Shown: piece after piece, positions 17,326 through 22,613 of the stretch
How the letters are laid out: each line of letters starts with the position of its first letter
Position numbering within the stretch: the stretch's first letter is position 1
Origin: Candidatus Oleimmundimicrobium sp.
GTDB lineage: Bacteria > Actinomycetota > Aquicultoria > UBA3085 > Oleimmundimicrobiaceae
Direction of reading: 5' to 3'
NCBI RefSeq assembly: GCF_030651595.1
Contig: NZ_JAUSCH010000031.1
Coordinates: 1 to 36,866 of the forward strand
DNA length: 36,866 bases
Translations under genes and position numbers: made by a program
Notes under the pieces: generated by a model
What the model was told of the DNA's origin: nothing
Seen by the model: only the letters and a program-made list of their open reading frames with translations
Databases searched by the model: none

Positions 17326-17439
17326 TATCATTGAGTGATTTCTCTCCTACCCCTGCCAAATAAAAATAACTCTTTATGCGATAGTACCCTCTTATTTAAA
17401 AATGGGTATAATTCTCCTGATCCTTGTTTATTACTTTCT

Positions 17440-17780
17440 TTTCTTTATTATTTCTTTTCTTTGTTATTAGTTAATTAGTTAATAGTTATATATATTTATT
17501 ATATATATATTTATATATATATATATAATAATAATAATTATATAAATAATTATTATTATATATATTAGTTATTAGTTAATAGTTACTTTAACTTATTAAA
17601 GTATTACTGAGTAATAAAGTATTACTGAGTAATAAAATAATTAAGTAATAGGTATTAACAATTCTCAATAATCAATATATATAATACCAGTTCAGTTAAA
17701 TATAATAATAATTAAAAGAATTTATAATAATTAAATAATTAAATAGTTATTAAATATAAAAGAAAAGAAAACTCAAATCC
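17440..17780. other. Very AT-rich tract with large palindrome (possible unwinding element)
   Basis: This stretch is almost entirely A and T. Around 17505-17555 a run of TA and AAT steps is followed by its near inverse, giving imperfect arms of about 20 bases able to form a cruciform. Two related blocks, built from TTAGTTATTAGTTAATAG-like sequence, occur near 17466 and 17567. No open reading frame is present. The composition suits DNA unwinding or a promoter/insulator, but no function is proven. Confidence 0.6.
17598..17633. repeat. Perfect 18-bp tandem repeat, each with a palindromic operator
   Basis: Two exact copies of AAAGTATTACTGAGTAAT are joined head to tail. Each holds the palindrome ATTACT-G-AGTAAT, and centres are 18 bp apart, so two dimers could bind cooperatively. 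It is placed between the late promoter and the leftward terminator, where it could be an operator for a ribbon-helix-helix or HTH regulator or an origin iteron. Confidence 0.8.
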
Positions 17781-17814
17781 CCCCTTTATCCCCCCTTTAG
17801 GCAAAGAAAAGAAA

Positions 17815-17842
17815 GGCAATAAAAAAGAGCCCATAAGGCTCT
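17815..17842 (-). terminator. Intrinsic terminator, leftward
   Basis: On the minus strand AGAGCC-TTATG-GGCTCT forms a six-base-pair stem followed directly by six T residues. It would stop leftward transcription coming from the structured-RNA region before it reaches the late genes and so separates the two transcription domains. Confidence 0.8.
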
Positions 17843-18177
17843 AATTATTAACCCTATTCTACCAGGTGATAAAAATAAATGTCAAGTCCTTACAAATTTA
17901 TTTACATATCCCCACTTAAACATTGTTTTACATTTATTGTTTTTTTTATCAGAACATAGAAAAATAGCAATACTAAACCATTGGCAAACAAATATAAATA
18001 GCTTAAAACGCCATTGAACCGGGCAGCTGAAGACAAGGCGGAGTTCTTACCAAGTTATTTAAACAAATTTAAAGAAATATTAAAGTTTTATTAAAATTTC
18101 TTTTGAAATCTTTAGTTCTCTCGTCTTTAACTTCCGCCTTTATGGGGTTTCCAACAACATTAACGGGGTTTATGTTA
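17843..18177. other. Non-coding stretch, possible 5' part of the structured RNA
   Basis: No gene is visible on either strand. A segment rich in G and C at 18009-18045 stands out from AT-rich surroundings. AAGGCGG at 18035-18041 can pair with CCGCCTT at 18133-18139, enclosing an AT-rich region in which AAAGAAAT and ATTTCTTT can also pair. This may be a distal arm of the RNA at 18270-18640 or an independent element. Nothing else is supported. Confidence 0.4.
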
Positions 18178-18216
18178 ACATTTATTCCTTACTTGCTTAC
18201 ATCTATTCCTTACTTG
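18178..18216. repeat. Two 18-bp direct repeats with 21-bp spacing
   Basis: ACATTTATTCCTTACTTG (18178-18195) and ACATCTATTCCTTACTTG (18199-18216) differ at one base. Start-to-start spacing of 21 bp is two helical turns, so both would face the same side of DNA. They lie just upstream of the structured RNA, where an operator or promoter would be expected. Confidence 0.75.
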
Positions 18217-18269
18217 TTGTTGTAAACTCTGTTTCCAACGAGTAACCTTTTTTTTATTCTCTCAACCTA

Positions 18270-18640
18270 TCTTTTATTAACCCTATGCGGGAGAGAAGAT
18301 TGGAGGGTAAGAGCATACCTCCCCCTGGTAAGGAGGAGATTATGCGGTTTGAGTGAGTTGTCGGGTTGTCGCATCATTGGCTTAATTACCTGTCCAGGTC
18401 TCGCTTTACCAGGTAGTAATATGATTACTTTCGCCAAGCTCCCATCGAGAACGGGTTGTATCCTGTTTAAGGATTCTGGAAAACTAAGAAAAGACTGGCT
18501 ATAACCCAGTTTATCATCGATACTTTCAAATTCGTATCGAGGCGACTTGTTGTGATTAAATTAAATCACGGTAACCTGCCGAGAGGTTACCTGGGAGCCC
18601 TCGGCAAAAGGTCTTACGACCTGACTCCCAGATATTTTTA
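18270..18640 (+). ncRNA. Large structured RNA candidate with 3' pseudoknot and terminator
   Basis: No reading frame spans this region, yet it is dense in helices on the plus strand. GCATA-CCTCC pairs GGAGG-TATGC (18313-18345). TTGGC/GCCAA (18377-81, 18433-37) closes a three-way junction holding TACCTG/CAGGTA and AGTAAT/ATTACT. ACTGG/CCAGT (18494-98, 18506-10), TCGATAC/GTATCGA (18517-23, 18534-40) and GTGATT/AATCAC (18552-69) follow. GGTAACC/GGTTACC (18570-91) has a loop TGCCGAG that pairs with CTCGGCA at 18600-18606. The last stem CTGGGAG/CTCCCAG (18591-97, 18625-31) encloses AGGTC/GACCT and is followed by TTTTT. It is not a known class I can name; large phage RNAs such as ROOL and GOLLD are worth comparing. 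The 5' end is uncertain. Confidence 0.72.
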
Positions 18641-18846
18641 TGCTTTTAGCTTAGTTTAACAGTCAAAAATCAATACGTCAAAACCTTTTTTCAGAATCTT
18701 TTAAAAGTTTTTCGATTTATATATATCTACCCACGCTTTATCACATTAAAACGTTAATAACTTAAGTTTTGATAAATTTGTTAAAGTTTTTTTACATTTT
18801 TTTTATCTTTGCAGGTAAATGACCCTAAAATAATTAAAGTTATCTC
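18641..18846. other. AT-rich leader upstream of the early promoter
   Basis: About 200 bases follow the RNA candidate with T runs and no gene. A second run of T residues near 18687 may back up termination of the RNA. No clear hairpin or operator was seen. Confidence 0.5.
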
Positions 18847-18877
18847 TTGACACTGCCGATAATAAGAGTAGTATAGT
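18847..18877 (+). promoter_or_regulatory. Early operon promoter, sigma-70-like
   Basis: TTGACA at 18847-18852 is a perfect -35. The -10 is TATAGT (18872-18877, 19-base spacer) or TAGTAT (18869-18874, 16-base spacer). The same TTGAC(A/G) and TAGTATAG arrangement recurs at 22226, which supports it. It lies 40 bases upstream of the first early gene. Confidence 0.78.
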
Positions 18878-18916
18878 AGATAGAAAGCAAGGAAACTATT
18901 AACGGAGGTGAATTAG

Positions 18917-19153
18917 ATGAAAACCAAAGAAGAAATTTTAAAGATGAGTAAAAAAGAATTAAGAGCTTATAAATGGTCAGAGGATTTAAACAGAGGCGAG
19001 GATTGTACTGATTGCTCTCGTTGCTCCGATTGTATTGATTGCCATAGCTGTTACGCCTGTCGAAATGCGTCAGGATTAAAATACGCTATTTGTAATGTTG
19101 AAGTTGGAAAAGAATCATTTGAAAAGAAGATAGAGGAATTAGAATGCGATTAA
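18917..19153 (+). CDS. Cysteine-ladder protein (CxxC repeats at period three)
   Basis: The first early gene encodes 78 residues with seven cysteines at exactly every third position: C30, C33, C36, C39, C42, C45 and C48. They are followed by NASGLKYAICNVEVGKESFEKKI, a tail shared by a phage family of unknown role as I recall it. The period-three spacing would place all cysteines on one face of an extended or polyproline-like turn and could bind metal or a cluster. GGAGGTG lies upstream of the ATG. It is the first product after the early promoter, so an immediate-early host-interaction role is possible, but the function is unknown. Confidence 0.8.
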   Translation: MKTKEEILKMSKKELRAYKWSEDLNRGEDCTDCSRCSDCIDCHSCYACRNASGLKYAICNVEVGKESFEKKIEELECD

Positions 19154-19170
19154 CTTGAGGAGGGATTGAG

Positions 19171-19386
19171 ATGAAGGAATTAGTAAAAACATATGACATT
19201 GTTGGAAATGTGAGCGAAAAGACCTACCGGGAAATGACAAGAAAGGAAGTAGTAGAAAGACTTGAAAAGAGAGCAAAAGAGTTAATTGGTGTGAAATATC
19301 ACGTCAACCCCCTGAACTCTTTTCCAGGATACAAAAATAGAAGTAAAAAGAATTTAATGGAATTGTTGAAAGGAATGGATTTATAA
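19171..19386 (+). CDS. Hypothetical 71-residue early protein
   Basis: A GGAGGGATTGAG site precedes the ATG at 19171. The protein is basic and largely helical, with a TRKEVVERLEKRAKELIGVKYH segment in the centre and a lysine-rich C-terminal helix. No family, metal site or membrane segment is recognised. A possible hairpin and T-rich tail (19397-19424) follow it, so its transcript level may differ from that of the next gene. Confidence 0.65.
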   Translation: MKELVKTYDIVGNVSEKTYREMTRKEVVERLEKRAKELIGVKYHVNPLNSFPGYKNRSKKNLMELLKGMDL

Positions 19387-19396
19387 AAAACAGACC

Positions 19397-19425
19397 TGAG
19401 CATGTCTCAAAACTGCTCAAATTTT
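19397..19425 (+). terminator. Weak hairpin, possible attenuator
   Basis: TGAGCA (19397-19402) and TGCTCA (19414-19419) form a six-base stem with an 11-base loop, then AATTTT. The stem is short and the T run poor, so only partial termination is plausible. Confidence 0.35.
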
Positions 19426-19453
19426 AACCCAAGAGGAAAGGAGGGATAAAACG

Positions 19454-19597
19454 ATGAAAGATGAAGGATATAAACAATTAAATACCCGGTTACGCTACTC
19501 TTTATATGTCAAACTTAAAGAGATGTGTAAAAAGGAAAATGTATCTGTTAATCAAAAAATAAATGAATTAGTTGAGAAGGAGGTTGAGGGGAAATAA
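19454..19597 (+). CDS. Ribbon-helix-helix (Arc/MetJ-like) regulator, 47 residues
   Basis: The short gene begins at an ATG preceded by AAGGAGGGATAAAACG and ends in TAATG, coupling it to the next gene. The protein has the classic order of the fold: a beta-strand YKQLNTRLRYSL, a helix YVKLKEMCKKENV with the turn S-V-N-Q, and a second helix KINELVEKEVEG. Ribbon-helix-helix dimers bind palindromic operators. The tandem palindromes at 17598-17633 are obvious candidate targets. It is too short for many gene callers. Confidence 0.85.
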   Translation: MKDEGYKQLNTRLRYSLYVKLKEMCKKENVSVNQKINELVEKEVEGK

Positions 19598-19622
19598 TGA
19601 AGAAAGATAATTTTATGGAAGG
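19586..19622 (+). repeat. 37-bp direct repeat, copy 1
   Basis: The sequence from 19586 to 19622 is identical to 19915-19951. It covers a ribosome-binding site, a start codon and the first seven to eight codons (MKKDNFMEG). The two copies sit 329 bp apart at the start of adjacent genes and could be a recombination-prone module or a recent duplication. Confidence 0.95.
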
Positions 19623-19908
19623 TAAATTTGACAAATTAAAGGAGGGGCAAGAAATGAAAACTATTGGGAGAAATCAAGCCAAAAAAGCAGCGTTAATTTT
19701 TGCCAATGCCAAGAACATAAAAAGTTACACCCTTGGCAATTGTTTTACTGGTGAAGATTGCGACAAAATGGATTATAAAGGGGACAACTGGTTATGGCAA
19801 GATTGGGAACGGTTTAACTTTGCAAGACTCACAAAGGGGAATCCAGGAAAATATACACTTAAATTTCATTCAAATCATTGGGTGAGTTTTGAAGCTGATA
19901 TTGGATAA
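19597..19908 (+). CDS. Hypothetical early protein with shared MKKDNFMEG leader
   Basis: The frame opens with the leader module repeated at 19926. An internal ATG at 19654 (MKTIGRNQAKKAA) has its own AAAGGAGGGG site nine bases upstream, so two starts are plausible: 103 and 84 residues. The body is a small alpha/beta protein with aromatic residues (NWLWQDWERFNF) and a predicted C-terminal strand pair (GKYTLKFHSNHWVSFEADIG). No family is recognised. The leader may be a transferable N-terminal tag or an upstream peptide. Confidence 0.7.
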   Translation: MKKDNFMEGKFDKLKEGQEMKTIGRNQAKKAALIFANAKNIKSYTLGNCFTGEDCDKMDYKGDNWLWQDWERFNFARLTKGNPGKYTLKFHSNHWVSFEADIG

Positions 19909-19914
19909 AAAAAG

Positions 19915-19951
19915 GAGGGGAAATAATGAAGAAAGATAATTTTATGGAAGG
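19915..19951 (+). repeat. 37-bp direct repeat, copy 2
   Basis: This is the second exact copy of the 19586-19622 unit. It carries the ribosome-binding site, start codon and first codons of the next early gene. Sequence diverges directly after it, so the boundary is sharp. Confidence 0.95.
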
Positions 19952-20237
19952 GATTTTTACCAAGCCCATCGGTGAACAGCTTGATGAACTGGCGGAAAAA
20001 GAGGAGAAAATGAACACGGATAAGAAAATAAAAGAATTTTTAGCCGACAAGAAAAGGAAAATCATCAGAGAGATATTAGATTATTTCTTGTATGAACTAA
20101 CATCGGGAAGTTGCGATTGCGGGTGGGGCGAGGATATTTACGAAATGATAATCGGGAAGGATAACTTTGAGGATATTATGGAGGGAACGGTAAAGAAATT
20201 GGAGGGAAATTGGAGGGAATTTAGGTGGATAAAATAG
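19926..20237 (+). CDS. Hypothetical early protein with shared MKKDNFMEG leader (second copy)
   Basis: The first nine residues match those of the preceding gene; the rest is unrelated. The body is charged and helical, with KIKEFLADKKRKIIREILDYFLYEL, followed by a GSCDCGWGEDIYEMI segment (two Cys) and an acidic helix. There is an internal start possibility at ATG 20010 (MNTDKKIKEF). The end overlaps the next gene by 13 bases. Between 20199 and 20227 are tandem TTGGAGGGAA units that serve as ribosome-binding sequence. Function unknown. Confidence 0.7.
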   Translation: MKKDNFMEGIFTKPIGEQLDELAEKEEKMNTDKKIKEFLADKKRKIIREILDYFLYELTSGSCDCGWGEDIYEMIIGKDNFEDIMEGTVKKLEGNWREFRWIK

Positions 20238-20452
20238 AGAAAGAAATAGATGAGGAACTAAAAAACAACCAAAGAAAGAGATTTGAGGCAGTTTTAGAGA
20301 GGTTTGCTTTTGCTCTTGTGGATTTCAAGGGGATTTCATCAGATGAATATAAAAATGCATTAAAAATTGCTGTTGCAAAATTAGAGCAGATAACCGAGCC
20401 AGATGATAGCTTTTTTGAAAATCCCAAAACACTTAAAGAGGAGGAGAAGTAG
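20225..20452 (+). CDS. Hypothetical 75-residue acidic coiled-coil protein
   Basis: The start is GTG at 20225, with GGAGGG seven bases upstream. The protein is helical and acidic (MDKIEKEIDEELKNNQRKRF at its start), with a central FAFALVDFKGISSDEYKNALKIAV region and a KTLKEEEK tail. It ends one base before the SSB-like gene. No function can be assigned; adjacency suggests it may partner with the SSB-like protein. Confidence 0.65.
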   Translation: MDKIEKEIDEELKNNQRKRFEAVLERFAFALVDFKGISSDEYKNALKIAVAKLEQITEPDDSFFENPKTLKEEEK

Positions 20453-20989
20453 ATGGGAGAATTAAAAGAAATTAAAACAAAAGTTTTAGAGGTAACTTAC
20501 AAAAAAGGTAAGAAAACAAGTGGGAAAGAGTGGGTTTTATATACTATTCAAGGAGAGGGCAAAACCCACGCGAATACATTTGATAAAGAAATAGCCAAAA
20601 AAGTTAAGGAAGGATTAATCGGAAAAGACGTTGTTTTTATCTATGATGTTACCGAAGACGGTTTAGGGGGGAGTAAGTGGAATTTACAGGATATCGTAGA
20701 GGATATCGTAGAGTGCACAGAAACAGCCACAGAAGCAACGATAGCCCTCGGACAAAAGAAGGAAAATGTTGACTGGGACGCTAAAGAGAAAAGGGATTTT
20801 AGGGGGCGTTGTTTGGCTTATTCCACGAGTTTAGCTTCAGCGAAACTAATTAAACTCGAAGCGATCCTTCCTCAAGCATTGGAATTCCTATCTTTTATAT
20901 ACGAGGAAGATGAAGGGGCATATACGCCCACCGATGAAGAATTAAATGAAACCTTTGATAAAGATACCAAGGTCGATTTATTTGGATAA
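20453..20989 (+). CDS. Probable single-stranded DNA-binding-like (OB-fold) protein
   Basis: Residues 5-85 have beta strands and spacing like an OB fold (KTKVLEVTYKKGKKTSGKEWVLYTI, then a short helix with EIAKKVKEGLIGKDVVF). Residues 105-150 hold DWDAKEKRDFRGRCLAYSTSL, a helix seen next to OB folds in phage proteins. The C-terminus is acidic and ends in KVDLFG, similar in character to SSB tails that recruit partners. It is adjacent to other early genes and upstream of the replication gene. An SSB role is likely but the family is not certain. Confidence 0.6.
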   Translation: MGELKEIKTKVLEVTYKKGKKTSGKEWVLYTIQGEGKTHANTFDKEIAKKVKEGLIGKDVVFIYDVTEDGLGGSKWNLQDIVEDIVECTETATEATIALGQKKENVDWDAKEKRDFRGRCLAYSTSLASAKLIKLEAILPQALEFLSFIYEEDEGAYTPTDEELNETFDKDTKVDLFG

Positions 20990-21073
20990 TTTCTCACTAA
21001 ATGCGCCCGTGAGAAAGGGGGCTGGACGCCGAAAAGAGTGAGTAACTTGTGGCATCACTTTTATTTGGCCCCC
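20990..21073 (+). ncRNA. Structured RNA element after the SSB-like gene
   Basis: TTTCTCAC (20990-20997) pairs perfectly with GTGAGAAA (21009-21016). Directly after, GGGGGC (21017-21022) pairs with GCCCCC (21068-21073) and encloses an eight-pair helix (21034-21041 with 21055-21062, one G-T pair). No reading frame is kept. The element ends 25 bases before the next gene's ATG, so it may be a cis-regulatory RNA, a processing site or a small RNA. It is not a riboswitch class I recognise. Confidence 0.6.
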
Positions 21074-21098
21074 ACCAATTTGGAAAGGAGAGGCTTAA

Positions 21099-21293
21099 AT
21101 GGTAAGTGATAAAGAAAAGGAAATTATTGGAGAAATAAATAAGATGACACAAACAGAAATGGCATCATTGTGGAGATTTGCTCCATCTGGGCATTTGTAT
21201 TTTGATAAAACAAAACCATTTTGGGAAGTGTTCGACAAAAGATTTAAAGAGCTTGGTGGCTTTACACCAGAAATTTCTAAGCACCTTGGATAG
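21099..21293 (+). CDS. Small phage protein with WRFAPSGHLYFD motif
   Basis: The 64-residue product starts at the ATG at 21099 (GGAGAGGCTTAA upstream). It is built around MTQTEMASLWRFAPSGHLYF, then FKELGGFTPEISKHLG. I know this arrangement from small phage proteins of unknown function. It has no membrane segment and no cysteines. The position after the structured RNA may place it under post-transcriptional control. Confidence 0.75.
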   Translation: MVSDKEKEIIGEINKMTQTEMASLWRFAPSGHLYFDKTKPFWEVFDKRFKELGGFTPEISKHLG

Positions 21294-21321
21294 TAAAAAC
21301 CAATTTGAAAAGGAGAAATAG

Positions 21322-21615
21322 ATGGATAACAAAACTATCGAACAAATACTCCTCAACCCCGATTTCCTCAAAGCATATTTTGGGGAGGAATTGGTTTGTT
21401 ATCGGTGTGGGGCAAAACCCATAATACCAGCTCCGCAACGATGTGTGCCAGACGGAATACCATATTGCCCAAATTGTCTTCATAATTTTGTTAGGGAACA
21501 TCTCCCCCCTAATCTTATCTCTGCCTACAAATATCACGCCCATAAAATTTTAGACCTGATTTTGGACGGGGAGAATCCGTTAATTTATTTTGACCAATTT
21601 GAGGAGGAGGAGTAA
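21322..21615 (+). CDS. Zinc-ribbon-like 97-residue protein
   Basis: Cysteine pairs CYRC (26-29) and CPNC (49-52) are about 20 residues apart, fitting a zinc ribbon that binds nucleic acid or protein. The N-terminus is a helix (TIEQILLNPDFLKAYFGEEL) and the C-terminus is acidic (FDQFEEEE). The start ATG at 21322 has an AAAGGAG upstream. Function unknown; likely an early regulator or replication accessory. Confidence 0.7.
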   Translation: MDNKTIEQILLNPDFLKAYFGEELVCYRCGAKPIIPAPQRCVPDGIPYCPNCLHNFVREHLPPNLISAYKYHAHKILDLILDGENPLIYFDQFEEEE

Positions 21616-21617
21616 AA

Positions 21618-21803
21618 ATGAAAATGAACAGGGAGCCCAGAATAATGGGGGAAATGGCACACGATATAAAACAGGCGTTAGAAGTAATAATTGATTATAG
21701 CGGTGGGGATTTAAAGTATGCAAGGTATGCTCAATTAGAAAGTTGCCTTAGAGATTTAATCGGAAAACATAGTAAAAGAAACAACTTTAAGGAGGAGGAG
21801 TAG
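21618..21803 (+). CDS. Hypothetical 61-residue helical protein
   Basis: A GGAGGAG site lies upstream of two closely spaced ATG codons (21618 and 21624). The protein is helical with RIMGEMAHDIKQALEVIIDYSGG and a cluster YARYAQLESCLRDLI, ending in an acidic EEE tail like the gene before it. No family recognised. The tail codons carry the next gene's GGAGGAGG site. Confidence 0.6.
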   Translation: MKMNREPRIMGEMAHDIKQALEVIIDYSGGDLKYARYAQLESCLRDLIGKHSKRNNFKEEE

Positions 21804-21995
21804 ATGGACTACAAACACATTTTCGTTCCCAAAGATAAAAAGGTGTGCTACAAACGAATCTTCTTCCAGAAAAGAATAAATACCCCTATTGGATACCTAA
21901 CTCGTGGACAGATAATTATATCTCTATTAGGGGCTTTGGTGTTCTTGGCGTTTAGTTGGCTATTTATTGTGGGATTATGGATGGTGATAGGATAG
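21804..21995 (+). CDS. Small membrane protein
   Basis: This 63-residue protein has a basic N-terminal half and a hydrophobic C-terminal half (IIISLLGALVFLAFSWLFIV), enough for one long or two short transmembrane helices. By the positive-inside rule the basic N-terminus should face the cytoplasm. It follows its neighbour without a gap. Small early membrane proteins in phages sometimes block superinfection or alter host envelope; there is no direct evidence here. Confidence 0.7.
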   Translation: MDYKHIFVPKDKKVCYKRIFFQKRINTPIGYLTRGQIIISLLGALVFLAFSWLFIVGLWMVIG

Positions 21996-22229
21996 ATGGG
22001 ACCCAAAGAGCTTTTACGGCGTTTAGATACTTGGATAGTGTATAACATCGACCTCGACAATATAAATCTTCCTATGTACAAAGAGTGGGCTTTTATTTAT
22101 GAAGCAATACACTCACACGCCGGAACGTGCAAAGCCAACCACGATGATTGGAAAGAAGAAACAGAGAAAATTTTAAGGACAGATTGGGAGGTCGCGGAAT
22201 TAGATGGTGCGGTAAATAAAAAGAGTTGA
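21996..22229 (+). CDS. Hypothetical 77-residue early protein
   Basis: The ATG directly follows the preceding stop codon (TAG ATG). The product is acidic and helical with many tryptophans (DTWIVYN, EWAFIYEAIHSHAG, DDWKEE). There is a His/Cys patch, HSHAGTCKANH, that could bind metal. No family recognised. It ends at the next promoter. Confidence 0.65.
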   Translation: MGPKELLRRLDTWIVYNIDLDNINLPMYKEWAFIYEAIHSHAGTCKANHDDWKEETEKILRTDWEVAELDGAVNKKS

Positions 22230-22254
22230 CGAATAGAATTGATTAAGATAGTAT
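22226..22254 (+). promoter_or_regulatory. Second rightward promoter
   Basis: TTGACG (22226-22231), a 17-base spacer, and TAGTAT (22249-22254) match the layout of the early promoter at 18847. The tRNA-like sequence starts about 30 bases downstream. It would drive the tRNA-like element, the HTH protein and the replication gene. Confidence 0.75.
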
Positions 22255-22282
22255 AGGGTTGTATCTAAAGATTATATGGTTT

Positions 22283-22408
22283 GGGAGAGAGTGGCGGAAT
22301 GGGTAGACGCTATAATAGAGTTAAGGCAAAACTGGTGGTAAACCGTTAAATGATTACTCAGTCGCGTCCAGTTAGCTATGCAGGGTTCGAGTCCCTGCCT
22401 CTCTCCCA
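22283..22408 (+). tRNA. tRNA-like element, Leu/Ser-like, with an oversized centre
   Basis: The ends form a nine-pair helix (GGGAGAGAG with CTCTCTCCC). The sequence TGGCGGAATGGGTAGACGC at 22292-22310 matches a leucine-type D-arm, and CAGGGTTCGAGTCCCTG at 22381-22397 is a perfect T-arm. A CCA follows the acceptor. The 70 bases between D-arm and T-arm, against about 35 in a class II tRNA, do not fold by eye into a normal anticodon arm. AACTGG at 22330 can pair with CCAGTT at 22368. It could be an intron-bearing tRNA, a decayed tRNA or a tRNA mimic. Confidence 0.55.
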
Positions 22409-22430
22409 ATTAGTTTAAGGAGGTAACAAA

Positions 22431-22598
22431 ATTTATACCTATAAAGAAGCGTGTAAAATCCTAAAAATCTCAATAGATACCCTTCGCAAACTGATTGAAG
22501 ATGGGGAAATCAAGGTAGTTTATATATCGGAGCGTTCCCCCCGGATTTTAAAAGCGGAACTGGATAATTTTATTGAGAGTAAAAAGAAGGGCGTTTAA
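22431..22598 (+). CDS. Short HTH_17-type DNA-binding protein with AUU start
   Basis: A 55-residue frame follows AAGGAGG with a seven-base spacer, but its first codon is ATT; an in-frame TAA lies five codons upstream and no ATG, GTG or TTG occurs. The protein (YTYKEACKILKISIDTLRKL at its start) has the excisionase/MerR-type helix-turn-helix, with a hydrophobic wing VVYIS and a basic tail. It is likely a transcription or origin-binding factor, as it precedes the replication gene. AUU starts are rare but known for infC. The frame's coding quality supports it. Confidence 0.75.
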   Translation: MYTYKEACKILKISIDTLRKLIEDGEIKVVYISERSPRILKAELDNFIESKKKGV

Positions 22599-22613
22599 CA
22601 GGCGTCTTTTTTT

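Noticed and set aside
17440-17780. CRISPR array from short repeats in the AT-rich tract
   Set aside because: Repeats are irregular, lack unique spacers of constant length and are mostly simple TA/AAT runs.
17182-18916. Protein-coding genes in the control region
   Set aside because: No frame of reasonable length with a ribosome site exists on either strand, and the region has RNA-like pairing and AT-rich repeats.
22283-22408. tRNA-Tyr, based on GTAAA in the centre
   Set aside because: The candidate loop lacks U33 and its stem has a mismatch and a G-T pair; the D-arm is leucine-like. No identity is assigned.
22580-22613. Intrinsic terminator after the HTH gene (GGCGT repeat then T run)
   Set aside because: The two GGCGT units are direct, not inverted, so no hairpin forms; the T run alone is not enough.
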